Assembly: GCA_027563935.2 (NCBI GenBank)
Contig: CM050447.1
Coordinates: 13,422,501 to 13,486,500 of the forward strand
Source of the DNA: Costus lasius
Lineage: Eukaryota > Streptophyta > Magnoliopsida > Zingiberales > Costaceae
Direction of reading: 5' to 3'
Length of the DNA: 64,000 nt
Both the position numbers and the translations under genes were made by a program. This document shows positions 33,901 to 47,200 of the stretch, one piece after another (position 1 is the stretch's first letter; each line of letters begins with the position of its first letter). The notes under the pieces are model-generated. The model saw nothing but the letters and a program-made list of their open reading frames with translations, did no database searches and was not told the origin of the DNA.

Positions 33901-36900
33901 TACATACATTTATTTATTTATTTCCTCTTTTCTTGGTTTACTTTTATGGTTAATTATTGATGTTCGTATCATCTAATCTTCTACTATTTATTAGTAGTTA
34001 TCAGGGTATTTTAAGTTTTATTCGTCTAAGACTACAAATATGCAATATTCCTTAATTAACATACTTATAGAGTGGGTTAAGTACTAACCTAGCCCATAGC
34101 ACGTGTGGATGTACCACCAGTTGAGTCGAATGGACGCGTCGGAAGTTCGCCGAAAAGTTTGCCAGAACAATGCATCATCTCTGGTGCCGGCAAGCCCCTT
34201 TCGTACTAGCAAACGGTGGCGCCGTGGAGCTCGCCGGAGCAATAAGAGGCATCAACAAACCTCACCAAACCACCACCGGAAATCAACAGAACCTTGCTGG
34301 AAGTCGCCAAAGTTCACTGGGTGTTGTCATCATGTCGCCGGAGCTCCATCGGAGGTGTGGGAGTTGCCGGAAGAGAGCAGCGCCACTATAACTGTCTCTC
34401 GACATTTTCGACCAGCTGCACCTTGTCGGATGGAATCGCAAGTGAGGAAGGAGGCAACGTTGGAGCTTGTCGTCGGACTCATCGCCGGAGACCAAAGCTC
34501 GATATCGTCGCCAACTCGCCGAACATGAAGGGCGAGCATAAGCTAGAGGGAAACGAGAGGGAGAACTCGAGCGATGAAGACAAGCGGCGAGGGGAAATGG
34601 AGAGAGAAAAGGGAGAGAGGAGCTCGTTCACGCATGGGAGAGAGGGAAGATAGTGGGGATGGGACGGGGCGTGTTTGTCTCATCCCGTCAAACTTAATTT
34701 TTAATTTTTATTTTTTAACAGACGTAACACCTTGCTTCGCCAGACATCGCCGGTCGGTGTGAAACCCTAGCCGCTACTGTTCGCCAAGCATCACCTATTC
34801 GAGTGATGAAACCCTAGGTCCGAGTTGCCGCTTCAATCGCCGTCGCCGGTTTTCGCCTCATGCCTCGAATCGACAAGAGACGAGATTCACCAGCGCCGAA
34901 CGAGACGTCTGCCACCTGGGTTGTTCGCTGTCGAGATAGAGGACGCCGTCGCCGGATCTGCATGGAAACTCGCTTGGATGATGTGAATGACGCTTGGCTT
35001 GCCGCCTGGATGCTGCATGAGGATGGACGCCGAGGTTGTACATTGTTGTTGTATGATGCCCTGATGGCACGCACGTGTGTGTGGTACTAGAGAAAAGCAC
35101 TGCGTTTCCCTCTCCCTTGCTTGGGTCTCTAGTAGTTACCTCAAAATGCTATGGAGAAAACCTAGACTGTCAACGCATTGACATCACCCCATGGCCCCTA
35201 AGGGCTATTTAAACTCCAGGGCACCGACCACACACATGCCATGTGTTGCCACCTAAGGCATCACATGTGTGCCACCAGGGTCCGCACATAAGTCGGACCA
35301 TAGGCTTGTCAATGTTTCAATGTGAACCCTGGGTCAAGGCTCATAATTACATGTGCACTCTTCGCATGTGTTAGGGTGAGCGTCCGTGCCTCCCCTGAGC
35401 GTTTTTCAAACGCTCAAAATGCTCAAACCCCTAAATTAGGGTGACTAGTCGAGTCAACCCATTGGTGGATTTAAACTATATTAACCATTTCAAGCTTAAG
35501 CAACTCTGTGCTTATCCACCACGCCAGATGATCAGAGATTAACATCATTTGTCGTGCTCGGAGTATGTTAGGATTCGTGCTAAATCTCGGGGGCATGACA
35601 GTACACATAGTCAAAAGATAAGAACAAAATAATACTCGATAATCTCTCTCTCAAACAACACATCTTATTATATACTACTCTCCTACCCTTGCGAACCGGG
35701 TCTAACCCATTGACCCAAACCCGCTTTATTACTACTAGATTCGACTCATAATATTGCCTTCCTTGTGAACTATATAACCTTGGCCCCAAGGTGACTTGAT
35801 AACTTAGGAAGTTTATCTTCATATCTTGGAACTTGGGGTTGCCATCTCCCCATGGTCCCATGCCATTCCTTCAACCCTTTCTACGGTTTCATCCTCTGAG
35901 ATCAAAATCAAATGGAGGCTTTTGTTCTTACATTAATGCATCAAATGATAAGGTGAAAATACAATTCTTTTTCTCTTTTTGTTGATGGAGTCATGGTAGG
36001 ACAATGCTGGCCCCCTCATGCGGTTGTTGCTACTCAACCCTCCTAGATGGCTGCACTTGTTTCTCGCTTCTCTAGAACTTGTATGAGATGGGCCACCTCC
36101 TCTACCTTTCACGTGTTTCATGGTAATGGTACTTAGAGATGATTCAGGTACTTTTCCTTGAACACTATGGATTGAAGCAACCCCTGAAAGTGAATATGAC
36201 AATGCTAAAAATGAAAGGGTTCCTCTACAAGAGTAGTTTACAAAATTAGATTGACTTTTGCTCGTCAATCCTTCGGCCCCTGGCCACCCCTTCAATGTTG
36301 CTCTTTGTCATCTCCCTCTTAATGACGTGGACAAGTGTCATGTTTGCATGACGATGGTGAGAAAAAAAGCTCGACGTTCAAATTTAATCCTTTCAAAAGA
36401 ATTCAACATATTGTTATTTAGGAAGATTGGACATTTGTGAGATTATCATTTCATCATGCTATCCACATCACTAGGTATATTCCATCAAATCCTAGCAGGT
36501 ACATGTGCCTATGGATCCATTGTCTGCCCTCTCTCACTGTCATCGCCCTGTCTAAGACTTCTTTGCATGAACTCCTCCTCACCTACCTTGAAAATAAATT
36601 CTTACCATATGGGTCCCTAGGTCCTACTTTGAGGGAGACCATCGCTCATCACATGCTGTTGATCGGTGCGGGTAAGTGGACTGGCAGTGGTCTGATGCCA
36701 TTTGGAGCTCCCTTAGGTTTGCTCTTCTTGCCTTCACCAACTCCACTAGTAGACCTTTCATCTCGTCCAAAACACTGAGGCGACGAGCCATTTTGGCCCT
36801 ATGCTAAATAATCTCTGCCTTCTCCTCCTGATTCTGACGTCGTTCCACTGCTACCTCCAAGACTTCCATTTTCTTTTCCTCTCCTGTAGACTAGAGTGCC

Positions 36901-38153
36901 TCTTGCATTGTTGTAATAGAATTTTGTGCATATACTATTGTCTTCTTAAGTGCTTCTAGACGGATTTCTCCCCTCATCATTGAAACCCCACTAATGTTAA
37001 TTATTTTTTTTGAAAACTCCCTTTCTCACATAACTCTCTTGCTTCTAAGAATTTTTTTCTTTTATATAGTTAGCTTCAGGAAATCCCCCTTTTCTCCTTT
37101 CTCTTGAACTAACTTGCCATGCCTCCTCGTGAAACAAACGGTGTCAGGTTAGGGTTTATTCTTTCGCTTGAGTCTTCACACCCCGCCAACAACTTCACAC
37201 TGAGCTCTGTGCTCTGCACCACCCAGATGTTCCGCCGAACAGCCTCCATATAACAGGCAAACAAGGTTCGAAGAATAATAAGGTTGAATGAAATAGAAAA
37301 GATGTTATATTCTTAAGAGAGTCGATCTACTGACCAACACAAGAGTGAGAATTCATGTGCCAACCCACGTGGGACTAATAAACAGCAAACAGCTATACTT
37401 TGATTTTCTGGCACACTCATACCAAGAGATAAGATTACATTTATGTAGGTCACTACTCACATTAGAGAATAATAATGTGAGACTAAACATGTCGTCTATT
37501 ATAAATCTAATATGACCTTGTGTAATACTTCAATCTTTTGGTTATATGATCCGTTGATTTTTTTTTTTAATAATAAATGTTGTTCAAACTCATTTCCCTT
37601 TGTATGAAGTGGAACTGGTTGGCTAATTTATGAAAATACACTGGGATATTTTCGATATGTAAAGATAAATGAATCGTCAATGTCTTCCAGGGGTTTATAG
37701 TATCTACGATCCTTTGATTTTTTTTTTCCTACGCTACCGAGTCCTTTTTTTCAATGACCAAGTGGTTTCGATAGGCTAAACATTCCCATAATTTTGATTG
37801 AACAGATAAGTGTTGTGATATGGATATAAGCCCATAAAGAAATTAAGCTTCAGAAAAGTATATTTTGAAATGTTTGTGTTTAATCTAATTTACAACGATA
37901 TGTGAATTATGGTATGGTGTATTTGTTATTACAGCTGTTCCTTAAATATATATCTTTAGCGATCATTATGTGATTCAATTCTCCTTATGATAGTGAATGT
38001 TTGTTGCAAAAATAATTGAACTTTCTTAGTATGAAATGCGAATGACGGAACCCCAGATTTCATTGTTTGTTTCAAATTACAAGATTCCACATACTTGAAC
38101 TTTGAATGTAAGCCTAAATATTACAGAGATGTCTGTATTGTAAGTAGCGCGCG

Positions 38154-38218
<65 letters not shown>

Positions 38219-41200
38219 TCTTCTTAAAGTGTAGCATAAATAAGAAAATTGATACGTCCACTGGCATTCGACCAATTCATTTTGAATTTGGGGCATCTAG
38301 TACCTCTGTTCTTTTTGTATTTTTACTCACTTTGCTAATGCTAAATTCATCTTTTGTTTCCTTGCAGGATCTTCAATGCTTATTATCATGGAACATGGTG
38401 AAAAACTATATAGTATGATCCAACTAAGGGAATTACAAAATATGCTTAGTCATGGTCGAAAACACATGTATGATTCTCCATCTCATTTGCAGGCTGAGTC
38501 ATCTGGATCTCTTTGGAATCTCATTCAGTTAGTTGGTGAAAAAGCTCGTCGGAACACTGTTCTTCTTATGGACCGTGATAATACAGAAGTATTTTACTCT
38601 AAAGTTTCTGATATAGAAGGACTATTTTATTGCTTCTCTCACCATCTTGAGTATATAATTGGTAGAGATCAGCCATTTAATATCCAAATGCGACAAGTAT
38701 TGGAAGTATCGAATGCCTTCACTACTTTGGTTGGTGCTGCTATGCTCTACAGAAACAAGCACAGGGATTGGTATCCTTCTCTTGAAGGATTGACTCCTTG
38801 GAATTGCCAGCATGTAGTTCGGTTAGGTATCTGGAGCATAGCATCTTTTATTATGCAGCTTCTAAAAGAGGTGCAAGCTACTGATATTTCTGTCGAATCA
38901 GATGTATGGTCTCAATTAGTTGTGCTTACTGATATTTTGCTGGACTCGTATATGAGCTCGATTACAGCTAAAATTGAACGCAGAGAAGAACATCAAGGTC
39001 TATTAGCTGAATACTGTCAACGGAGAGATGAGCTTCTTGCTTCACTCTATGAACTAGCAAAAAGATTGACAGAATTGAAGTACCAGGTAAATCCTGACAT
39101 TACTTATATGCACATTTGCTGTTTTTTCTGCATGCATTTTCCTGGTTCATATAAAATATATATCAATAGACATTGTTTTTTTGTTTTGTTAGGCACTTAA
39201 AATTATGTTTCATATTAATTTCTACACTTAACGTACATTCTGTTGTTTTTCTCGTTACCTGCTATAAGATTCTTTATTATATGAAAATATTCATGGGCGA
39301 TACTAAAGTTCATGAAGAATATTTTCGAGTTTTAAAACAATACTTATCTGTGTAGGTCCTCTGTCATGGAAGTCATAAGAAACATATTGCAGAAGAAATT
39401 GTGGGTTTAACTTTAATATGTTTTCATTTTACTAAAATTTTAGTTATTTACTTGATGAATGCTTGATCAGTGTTCTCTTATACTAAATAATGATTTATTG
39501 TTTAAATCTGTCATAGCCCAAAGAAAAAGTCCATGTAAAGGATTAAAATTGTCTTGTTAATCCATGGGCTGGCTGGTAAAGTACTTGTGCAAACCCGTAT
39601 TTGCACTCGTCAAGGACTGACCTGATTCATCCTTAACAATTGTGGCCCCCCACGAAAATTCTTTCTAGTTCAGTCCCACTGATCCCTGCTCGTTTGCAGA
39701 ATAGAACTTCTAGTATTTAGCCTATTTTTTGGTGAGTTTGGATGAAATAATTCAAAAAACTGAATGAAACAAAATAAATCATATGGCAAAAGAGTTAACA
39801 TCTACTTGTCTAGTTTTATTATTAGGAATCTTTGTTAATAAATGTCTGTCACTAGCTTTACTACCGTTAGACATCCTTGGTCATGCTTATGAAGGATATG
39901 AAATTAATTAGACTTATTTTTTTTGTGGGAAGACAAGGCAATGAATTGATACTTGATAGATTTCTAATAGATTATATTGCTTATGCAATGCCACAACTTA
40001 AATTTCTAAAAGTGCATTTGATATTGTAAATTGTGTGCTCACTTGGGTTTCAATTTGCAAATTGTTCAGCAGTGATGTTGGAGAGGGAGTAAAATTTGTT
40101 CGAAATGTCAAGGACATGTTCAAATGCGACTTCAGATGCCCTAGTTAGATTAGATGTTTTTCTTTTGATTATTGCGTTAGAAGAAGAAAAGTGAGCTAAA
40201 GCATTCCATCTTTGTAGTGTATGTTAATACTCAATAGTTGGTGATTAAGGAGACTCATAGATTCATTGAAGGTCTGATAGTCTGTTTAATTTTTTGCAAA
40301 ACTTGTTTTCTTTAAAGAAAACAATTTAACATTTATTTATTGTATTACCTGGCATGCTAGCATAATTTTTTGTACTTCTCCAAACATAATTCCAATTACA
40401 AACATTTAATCATATTAGATTCATTGAAGATTTCTTGTAGGGATGTTTAAGTGGTCAATTAAATACCGCCTTTATTGGTTGTGATATGAACTATTTAATT
40501 CTATTCCTGCATATAACTAATGGTTTTTTTAACTTCAGGAGGAGGCACACGTGGGTATTGAGGATCTTGAAAGAAAACAAGCCACATTTAGAGAAATCAC
40601 TGAACCTCTTCTCTTGATTGCAAAGAGACATGAAGGCTACCAAACATTGTGGCAACTATGCTACGACCTTAGTGATAGAGGACTTCTCAAAAGTCTTATG
40701 GTATGGAAATGCCTCTTGTCCATTGGAATTGCACATTCTTTTACTGCCACACCATCTCCTAACTCTAATGCACGTAACTGAGTCCATAGATACACTTCAT
40801 AGTAAGTACATGTTATACAATGTTATGTTATATGTGTGGAACATTCAGGAATACTTATTGGTTAAAGGATATTCATTATTGATTGCCTGTCTTGAATCAG
40901 AAAGCATCTACTATTTCTTGGATCTAAAAAACTTTTAGTAGTTCTTTTTATGTCATGATTAATTTTATCATATTTACTGCAGGATTCTCTTCTTTAGTTG
41001 ATTTTAACTTTCATAGTGTAATGATTAATGCAGCATGAGAGTATAGGACCAAAAGGAGGGTTCAACTATTTTGTCTTCATGCAACTGATTAGTAGCCGTC
41101 AATACTCTAAGCTTCTGAGGCTTGGAGAAGAATTCCAGGATGAGTTAGCTATTTTTCTGAAGGAACACAAAGATCTATTATGGCTTCATGAGATATACCT

Positions 41201-44200
41201 TAACCAATTTTCTTCAGCTTCAGAAACTCTTCATGCTGTTGCTTTATCTTTAGATGCTAAATCACACTCGATAACTGAAGAAGGTGCTGAGATATTGCAT
41301 ACAAAAAGGTTGCCATCTCTTGCTGACAGAAGACGCCTGCTTAATCTTTCCAAAATTGCTGCAGTTGCAGGTGTGAAGTTTTCCCTTTTGTCATGTTAGA
41401 AAACATATTTAAATATAACTGGGGCTATTCTGTTTGCTGGTTCTTATGTTCCATCATAATAGAAAAGCGGATTTGTGAATAGTAAATAAGGAATTCTGAA
41501 TGAGAAGAACCATTGTTGTGTTAGACCGTAGATGCAGTGTCTTGAAAACTCCAAGCTTCTTTCCCTAGGTCCTAGGTGTCATGCCCTTGTTTACCGTAAC
41601 AAATTTTTAATCCAAATACACGTGAGTCAACGCTTGACTCGAGTCCATACACGTCCACGCAGGGGCACCACGGTCAACACCGCGAGATTGGGCGCGACCG
41701 GCGGGAATGATTCCTCAAATCGAACCCCAACCGGACCAGGGACCCGACGTGGATCTCTGCCATCCCAACCGGACTCAGGTCAACGCTTGTCAACTATCGG
41801 AGATCGGAGTCATTGAGCTGGGCCTGATTCGCCCAAATCCGTGATTCACCCAAATCCGGGTGGACTCACTTGAAACCGACCATGTCGGACAGGGTCCACT
41901 ACAAGCACGAACTCGTCAACCGAAACGTCAGCGTCTTAGACATCCAAACGCCACGTACGTTATGGATGACACGTTCATACTCCAAGTCGAACGCGAACGT
42001 CCGGTCGAAAACCTCGAACCAAGGATCCGGCACGTCTTCGCGTTGACGGGACGACTGGCGACTATTGTCGGCGGATCGCTCCGCTGTCGGCGTCGGACAC
42101 CGGGATAGGGAGACCGAGGCGGTCAGTCCCGAAGAGAACCCATGTCATGCAAACGAAGAGAGGCGGAGCCTGCTCCATTCACGCCACGGGGGAACGCTTG
42201 AGTACCAACGGAGGGGAAGGATGGCCGACGGCCGTCTACACTTGGAGAAGGAGACGCACTGTTCTGGCGGAAGAAAGCTTCGTTGGCGGCTGAGAGAGGA
42301 CTGGACTCAGCAGCGAAGATGCCTCCTTCGTCGCGAACAGGAAGAACGGCGGTGGAGAACTCCACGGAGGCCCGTCTTAACCCGTCCGGCAGCCCAACAG
42401 CGAACGCGGGGCCGGGAGAGGCGGACGGAGGAGGAGCCGAAGGAGGTGCAGAACCGCACGCAGGCGAAGGGAGACACCGACCGGCGAACTCGCACGCAGG
42501 CGAGCTAGAACCCTAAGGAACAAGAGACAGATGGGGCTCGCCGGAGGGAGCACGAGGGAGCCGCCAACCAGGCATGAAACGAAGCGAAAGAAGAAGAACG
42601 ACGATGTTGGCGCAGAGGCGAGCAGTCGGGACGAAGACTGAGGGGGCGCCGGAGCGGCGAGAAAGTACCTCGGCGAACTCGTCGACTCTTTCAAGTCGAG
42701 GACGTGGTAGCAGTAGAGCCTTCCAAGGCTGTCTGGGCCAGTCGTCGGTGGCAGCGACATCGGATGTAGGAGGGGCGATGGGAGGAGAATCGGGAGCTCG
42801 TCGCCAACCGTTCCATCCATCCACACCACCGGTTACGCGAGGAGGAACTCGGAGAGATGGCCAACGAGGTCGCCCGCGTCGGAGGGGAGTCGTGAGCAAG
42901 AGAGGGCGAGCCGCACTTGAACAAAAAATCGTTCGTGAAAAAACCTCGCGAAGACGACGACGTCGTCTTCTTCTTTCGTTTTCCTCGCCTCGGCGCTCGT
43001 GCACCTACCCCGTCAGCCTGTTGTCCTATCCCTGACGTGGCATCCGCCGCGTTAGCATTGGACCGCACGTAATCGAAATTGCGCGCGCCCGGCCCGTTGG
43101 ATCTTTTGGATCCGGGCGCTCTCCCGAAGTGGACCCGCAAGGTCAAGGGCGCTGGGTTAGTTGGGCTTGCTGAATTTGGGCCGTGCCCAATTATGCCCAA
43201 AGGCCTAACATTCTCCTTCTCCGGAGCGAGTCGCTGTCCTCGGTGACTCAAAATACCGTCGGATCTCATCCTCGAATTGCCACAGTTCGGAGGCCTTGTA
43301 CCACGTAGCTTATTCAATTGGGGAACCTTCCCATCGGACAAAGAACTTTGTTCTTCGGTTCATTCTACTATGCCCCAAAACTCGATGATCCAGAATCTCC
43401 CCGATCCGTTGGTTGAACTCCGGACCGTCGGAGATGCACAAAAAGATTGGGACCGAGTGGGATCCCCGGATCCCTGTGGAACCTTTTTAGAAAGCTCACA
43501 TGGAAAATTGGATATAACTTTATCCTATCAAGGGAGCTTCAGACGATACGCTACTGAGCCGACTCGACTCAGTACCTCAAAGGGTCCATTGTATCTCTGT
43601 ATAAGGCCCCTGTGTGCCGTCTTTGCAGATATTTTCCTTCATATCTACGGAGTAAGTCGAAGAAGAACCAACTCGCCTACGGCAAATTCTTTATCTCGAC
43701 GTCGACGATTTGCATAATGTTGCATTCGTCGGGCGGCTAGCTCAAGGCAGTCTCTCGCTTCTTTGAGCGACTCCACTCGCTCTCGAGCTTCCCGTTGCGC
43801 GGCAAGGCACCTCCCACTGGAGCGCCTCATCGCAATATCCATGGGGGTTAGGGGTTGTCTCCCCAACACTAGCTCAAAGGGGCTGTGCCCCGTAGACGAT
43901 CTATGGAGGTTGTAGGCAAATTGCGCCGAATCCATCCACTTCACCTAGTCTTTTTGACTTGCAGTCACGAAATAACGGAGATAGTCCTCCACGAGGGCAT
44001 TTATCCGGTCCGTCTGTCCATCCGTCTAGGGATGGTTCGCTGTGGAGAAGTTTAACTTCGCTCCCAGTTTGTCGAACAACGTCGACCAAAATCGTCCGGT
44101 GAATCGGGCATCCCTATTGCTCACGATATCCTCCGGTATCCCAAAGTTCTTTACCACATTCTAGAAGAATAGCTCGGCTGCCACCACAACCGAGCAAGGC

Positions 44201-47200
44201 TCGGGTGCTAGAATGAAGGCTCTGTATTTGGAGAATCTGTCCACAACCACGAGTATCGATGTTTTCCCCTCGACATTGGGAAACCCACCGATGAAATTCA
44301 TAGATGCACTCGTCCAGGGGGTCTCGGGGACAGGCAAGGGTTGTAACAACCCGGCCGGTAATCTTCGATCGACCTTGTCTTGTTGACAAACAAGATAAGT
44401 GCAGACATACATATCGATGTCAACGCGCATATCCAGCCAATAACAGGACTTGGACAACAAGGCAAGCATGCGCCTTTGCCCCGGGTGCCCCGACCACGGG
44501 GTATCGTGGAGCTCCCTAAGCAGCTCTCGTCGCAATCCACCGGATGCGGGGACTAGTGGTCTCCCTCTACGGGCCATTATGACATCATCGATGTCTAAGT
44601 AATATCGTCGGATTGCACCCGACTTGATTTATTGAACTAGCTTTCGATACGTTTCATCGAGAGCAGCCGCCGCCTTTATCCTCGCAAGGAGATCTCTCTC
44701 TACTCTGGAAATCGAACAGCAAACCAGGGTGTTAAGCCTACTCAGTGCATTCGGCACTACATTAGCCCTCCCAGGCTTATGTGTTTGCCACATTGTCGGT
44801 CTTTATCACAAAAGCACAACCCAAGAGGCAAACTCGCCACGTCCGGAGGCAGTGAACCACTGCCACCATCTTTTTTTCGTGAGCTGAGTACCTTTGTTCC
44901 GTCACATTCAGCTTTCGACTCTCGAAAGGAACGGGATGTCCATCCTGTATTAGGACGGCACCAATCGCTTGATCCGAAGCGTCGGTGTGATCCTCGAAAG
45001 GTTTTTCAAAATCCGGTAATTTTAGGATCGGTTCAGAAGCAATTCGCTCTTTCAGATCTTGAAAGGCACCTTGACCCCGATGGTTCCAACACCAATTGGA
45101 GTTCTTTTTCAGCAAATTGCTGAGGGGTGCAGTTACTTTCAAGTAACTTCGGATGAACTTTTGATAAAAGTTCACCACACCGAGAAAACTCCGCAACTCA
45201 GTTTGATTTGACGAAACTTGTCATCCTACAATGGCTTGGACTTTACCCTTGTCCATTTGCACCTGTCCGTGACCCACCACGTGTCCTAGAAAGGAAATCT
45301 CTTCCGACATGAAGGTGCATTTTTCCAACTTTAAATAATGTTGGTTCTGCCTAAAAACTTAAAGAACTTTCTTCAAGTGGGTCAAATGTTCCTCAACACT
45401 TGAGGAATATACCACGATGTCGTCTAGATATACGATGACGAAGTCATCTAGGAAAGGTGCAAACACCTGATTCATAAGAGGACAGAACATTGTTGGAGCG
45501 TTGATCAGCCCAAATGGCATGAACAAAAACTCGAACGACCCGTATCAGGTAACGCAGGCTGTCTTCCGTTCGTCGCCCTCGGCGATACGGACCTGCCAAT
45601 ACCCTAACCTCAGATCGAGCTTGGAGAATATCCTAGCTCTTCTCAGTCTGTCCAGTAGATCTGGGATCAATGGAATGGGGTAACAGTTCGGACTGTTATT
45701 TTGTTCAAGGCTCTGTAGTCTACATAGAACTTTAAGGACCCGTTCTTCTTCTTTTGGAATAGGACAGGGCTTCATATGGCAAGACGATTGGCTGCTCCCA
45801 ACAGCTCATCGAGTTGCTTGCGGAGCTCGGCCAACTCTGCCAGCGGCATCCCATAAGGAACCTTGGATGGGGGAGTGGATCCTGCTACAAGGTCTATCCT
45901 GTGATCGACAGTAGCTCCGAAGGCATTACATCCGCATATTCTTCCAACACCCTCCGAACCACCAGGGGAGCCTCCCTCCTCTCTGAGGGGTCTTCTACCC
46001 ATACGGCCATAAGAGTTAGATTGCCTTGGCGCAAACTTGCTGCCAAGGCGTTCGCTGATAGAGGCTCTCCACGTGAGTCTCTTCTTTCCCTTTTTCGCCC
46101 TCTTGCTACCAATGCAAGGGATGAAACAAGGGGACTCCTCGTCATTTACTTGTATCCCGTATAGATGCGGCGTATAGATGCGGCATTATCGCTATCCTTT
46201 CCTTGACCAATAGCTCAAGGCCGAAGATAGCCTCGTAATCTACGAGGTCAAGAATCTTCGTGTGGCAACGGCCGGGCCAGCTGCCGATCGTGATGTCCAC
46301 GTCGTAGGCTACCCCTACGACCTCAGGGTCTATTGCACCAACCGACCTTACTCAGTACTGTGCTGGAGAGGTCTTTAGTCCAATCCTTTTTGTTGTGGCC
46401 TACCTATGAAGAAATGCGACGCACCTGTATCATTCATGGCATTCACAGGCAAAGAATTTACAAGATACTCGATGTAAAGCAAAGTGGGACAATCACTAGA
46501 AGTAGAAGTAGTGCCCAGTAAAATAGGATTGAGGAGCGCCTCCTCATCCTTTACATTACTCACATCAACTGCCATTAGGGCAGTGACCCTCTCTCTTGGG
46601 GCAATCCCTCATCATATAGGGACCCTACAGATATAGCACTCAATGGTGGCGCTTGTCTTCTTCGGCGCTGGAGTGGGTGGACGGTCCCTGACCGACCTCT
46701 ATGGTTACGGCGCGGCAGGCCGGTTCTTCCTGGTGAAGGGCTTCTTGCCCCTCGCGGCGAATGGGCCTCTCGGCCGCGAGGTAGAAGCCCCAGCAGTGGC
46801 AACAGCAGCAGCATGAGGGGCCTGTCCCCTCGGATCCCTGCGGTCCACCAAGGCGTAAGCAGCCTGCATGGCGGCCTTCAGAGTCTTCACCTCCTGGCGA
46901 CGCAGCTCCTCCCGGGCCAAGCCCTGGAGGTGGTCCATGAAGGTGTAGAGTCGGCCCTCTTCCGACATGTCGTCAATCTCCAACATGAGCTAGGAGAACT
47001 GCTGCACATAGTTACCGATGCTCTCAGTGTGTCGGACCTTCTTGAGGGCGGCCCTCGCTGACCAGGTCGACTTCCTCGGAAGGAACTGGGCCTTGATTTC
47101 ATTTTTAACCTCTTCCCAGGAGAGCTTACAGGTGGGATCAGCCCCCAGTAGGTCGGGTGCGACCTGAGTCTACCACCACAACTTCGCATCTCCGGAGAGA

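Noticed and set aside
34103..35100. Frames of 60-141 codons in the 2.85-kb gypsy LTR
   Set aside because: They overlap on both strands, lack known domains and lie in the GC-rich part of an LTR with clear ends.
38095..38418. 107-codon frame with an Ile-Tyr repeat
   Set aside because: The repeat is a translated TA microsatellite; the true NUP133 exon starts at 38368.
42065..43035. Arg/Glu-rich frames up to 216 codons in the 3' LTR of element 3
   Set aside because: Similar but broken frames occur in the other LTR copy on both strands; only the chromodomain part of the minus-strand frame (right of 43210) is meaningful.
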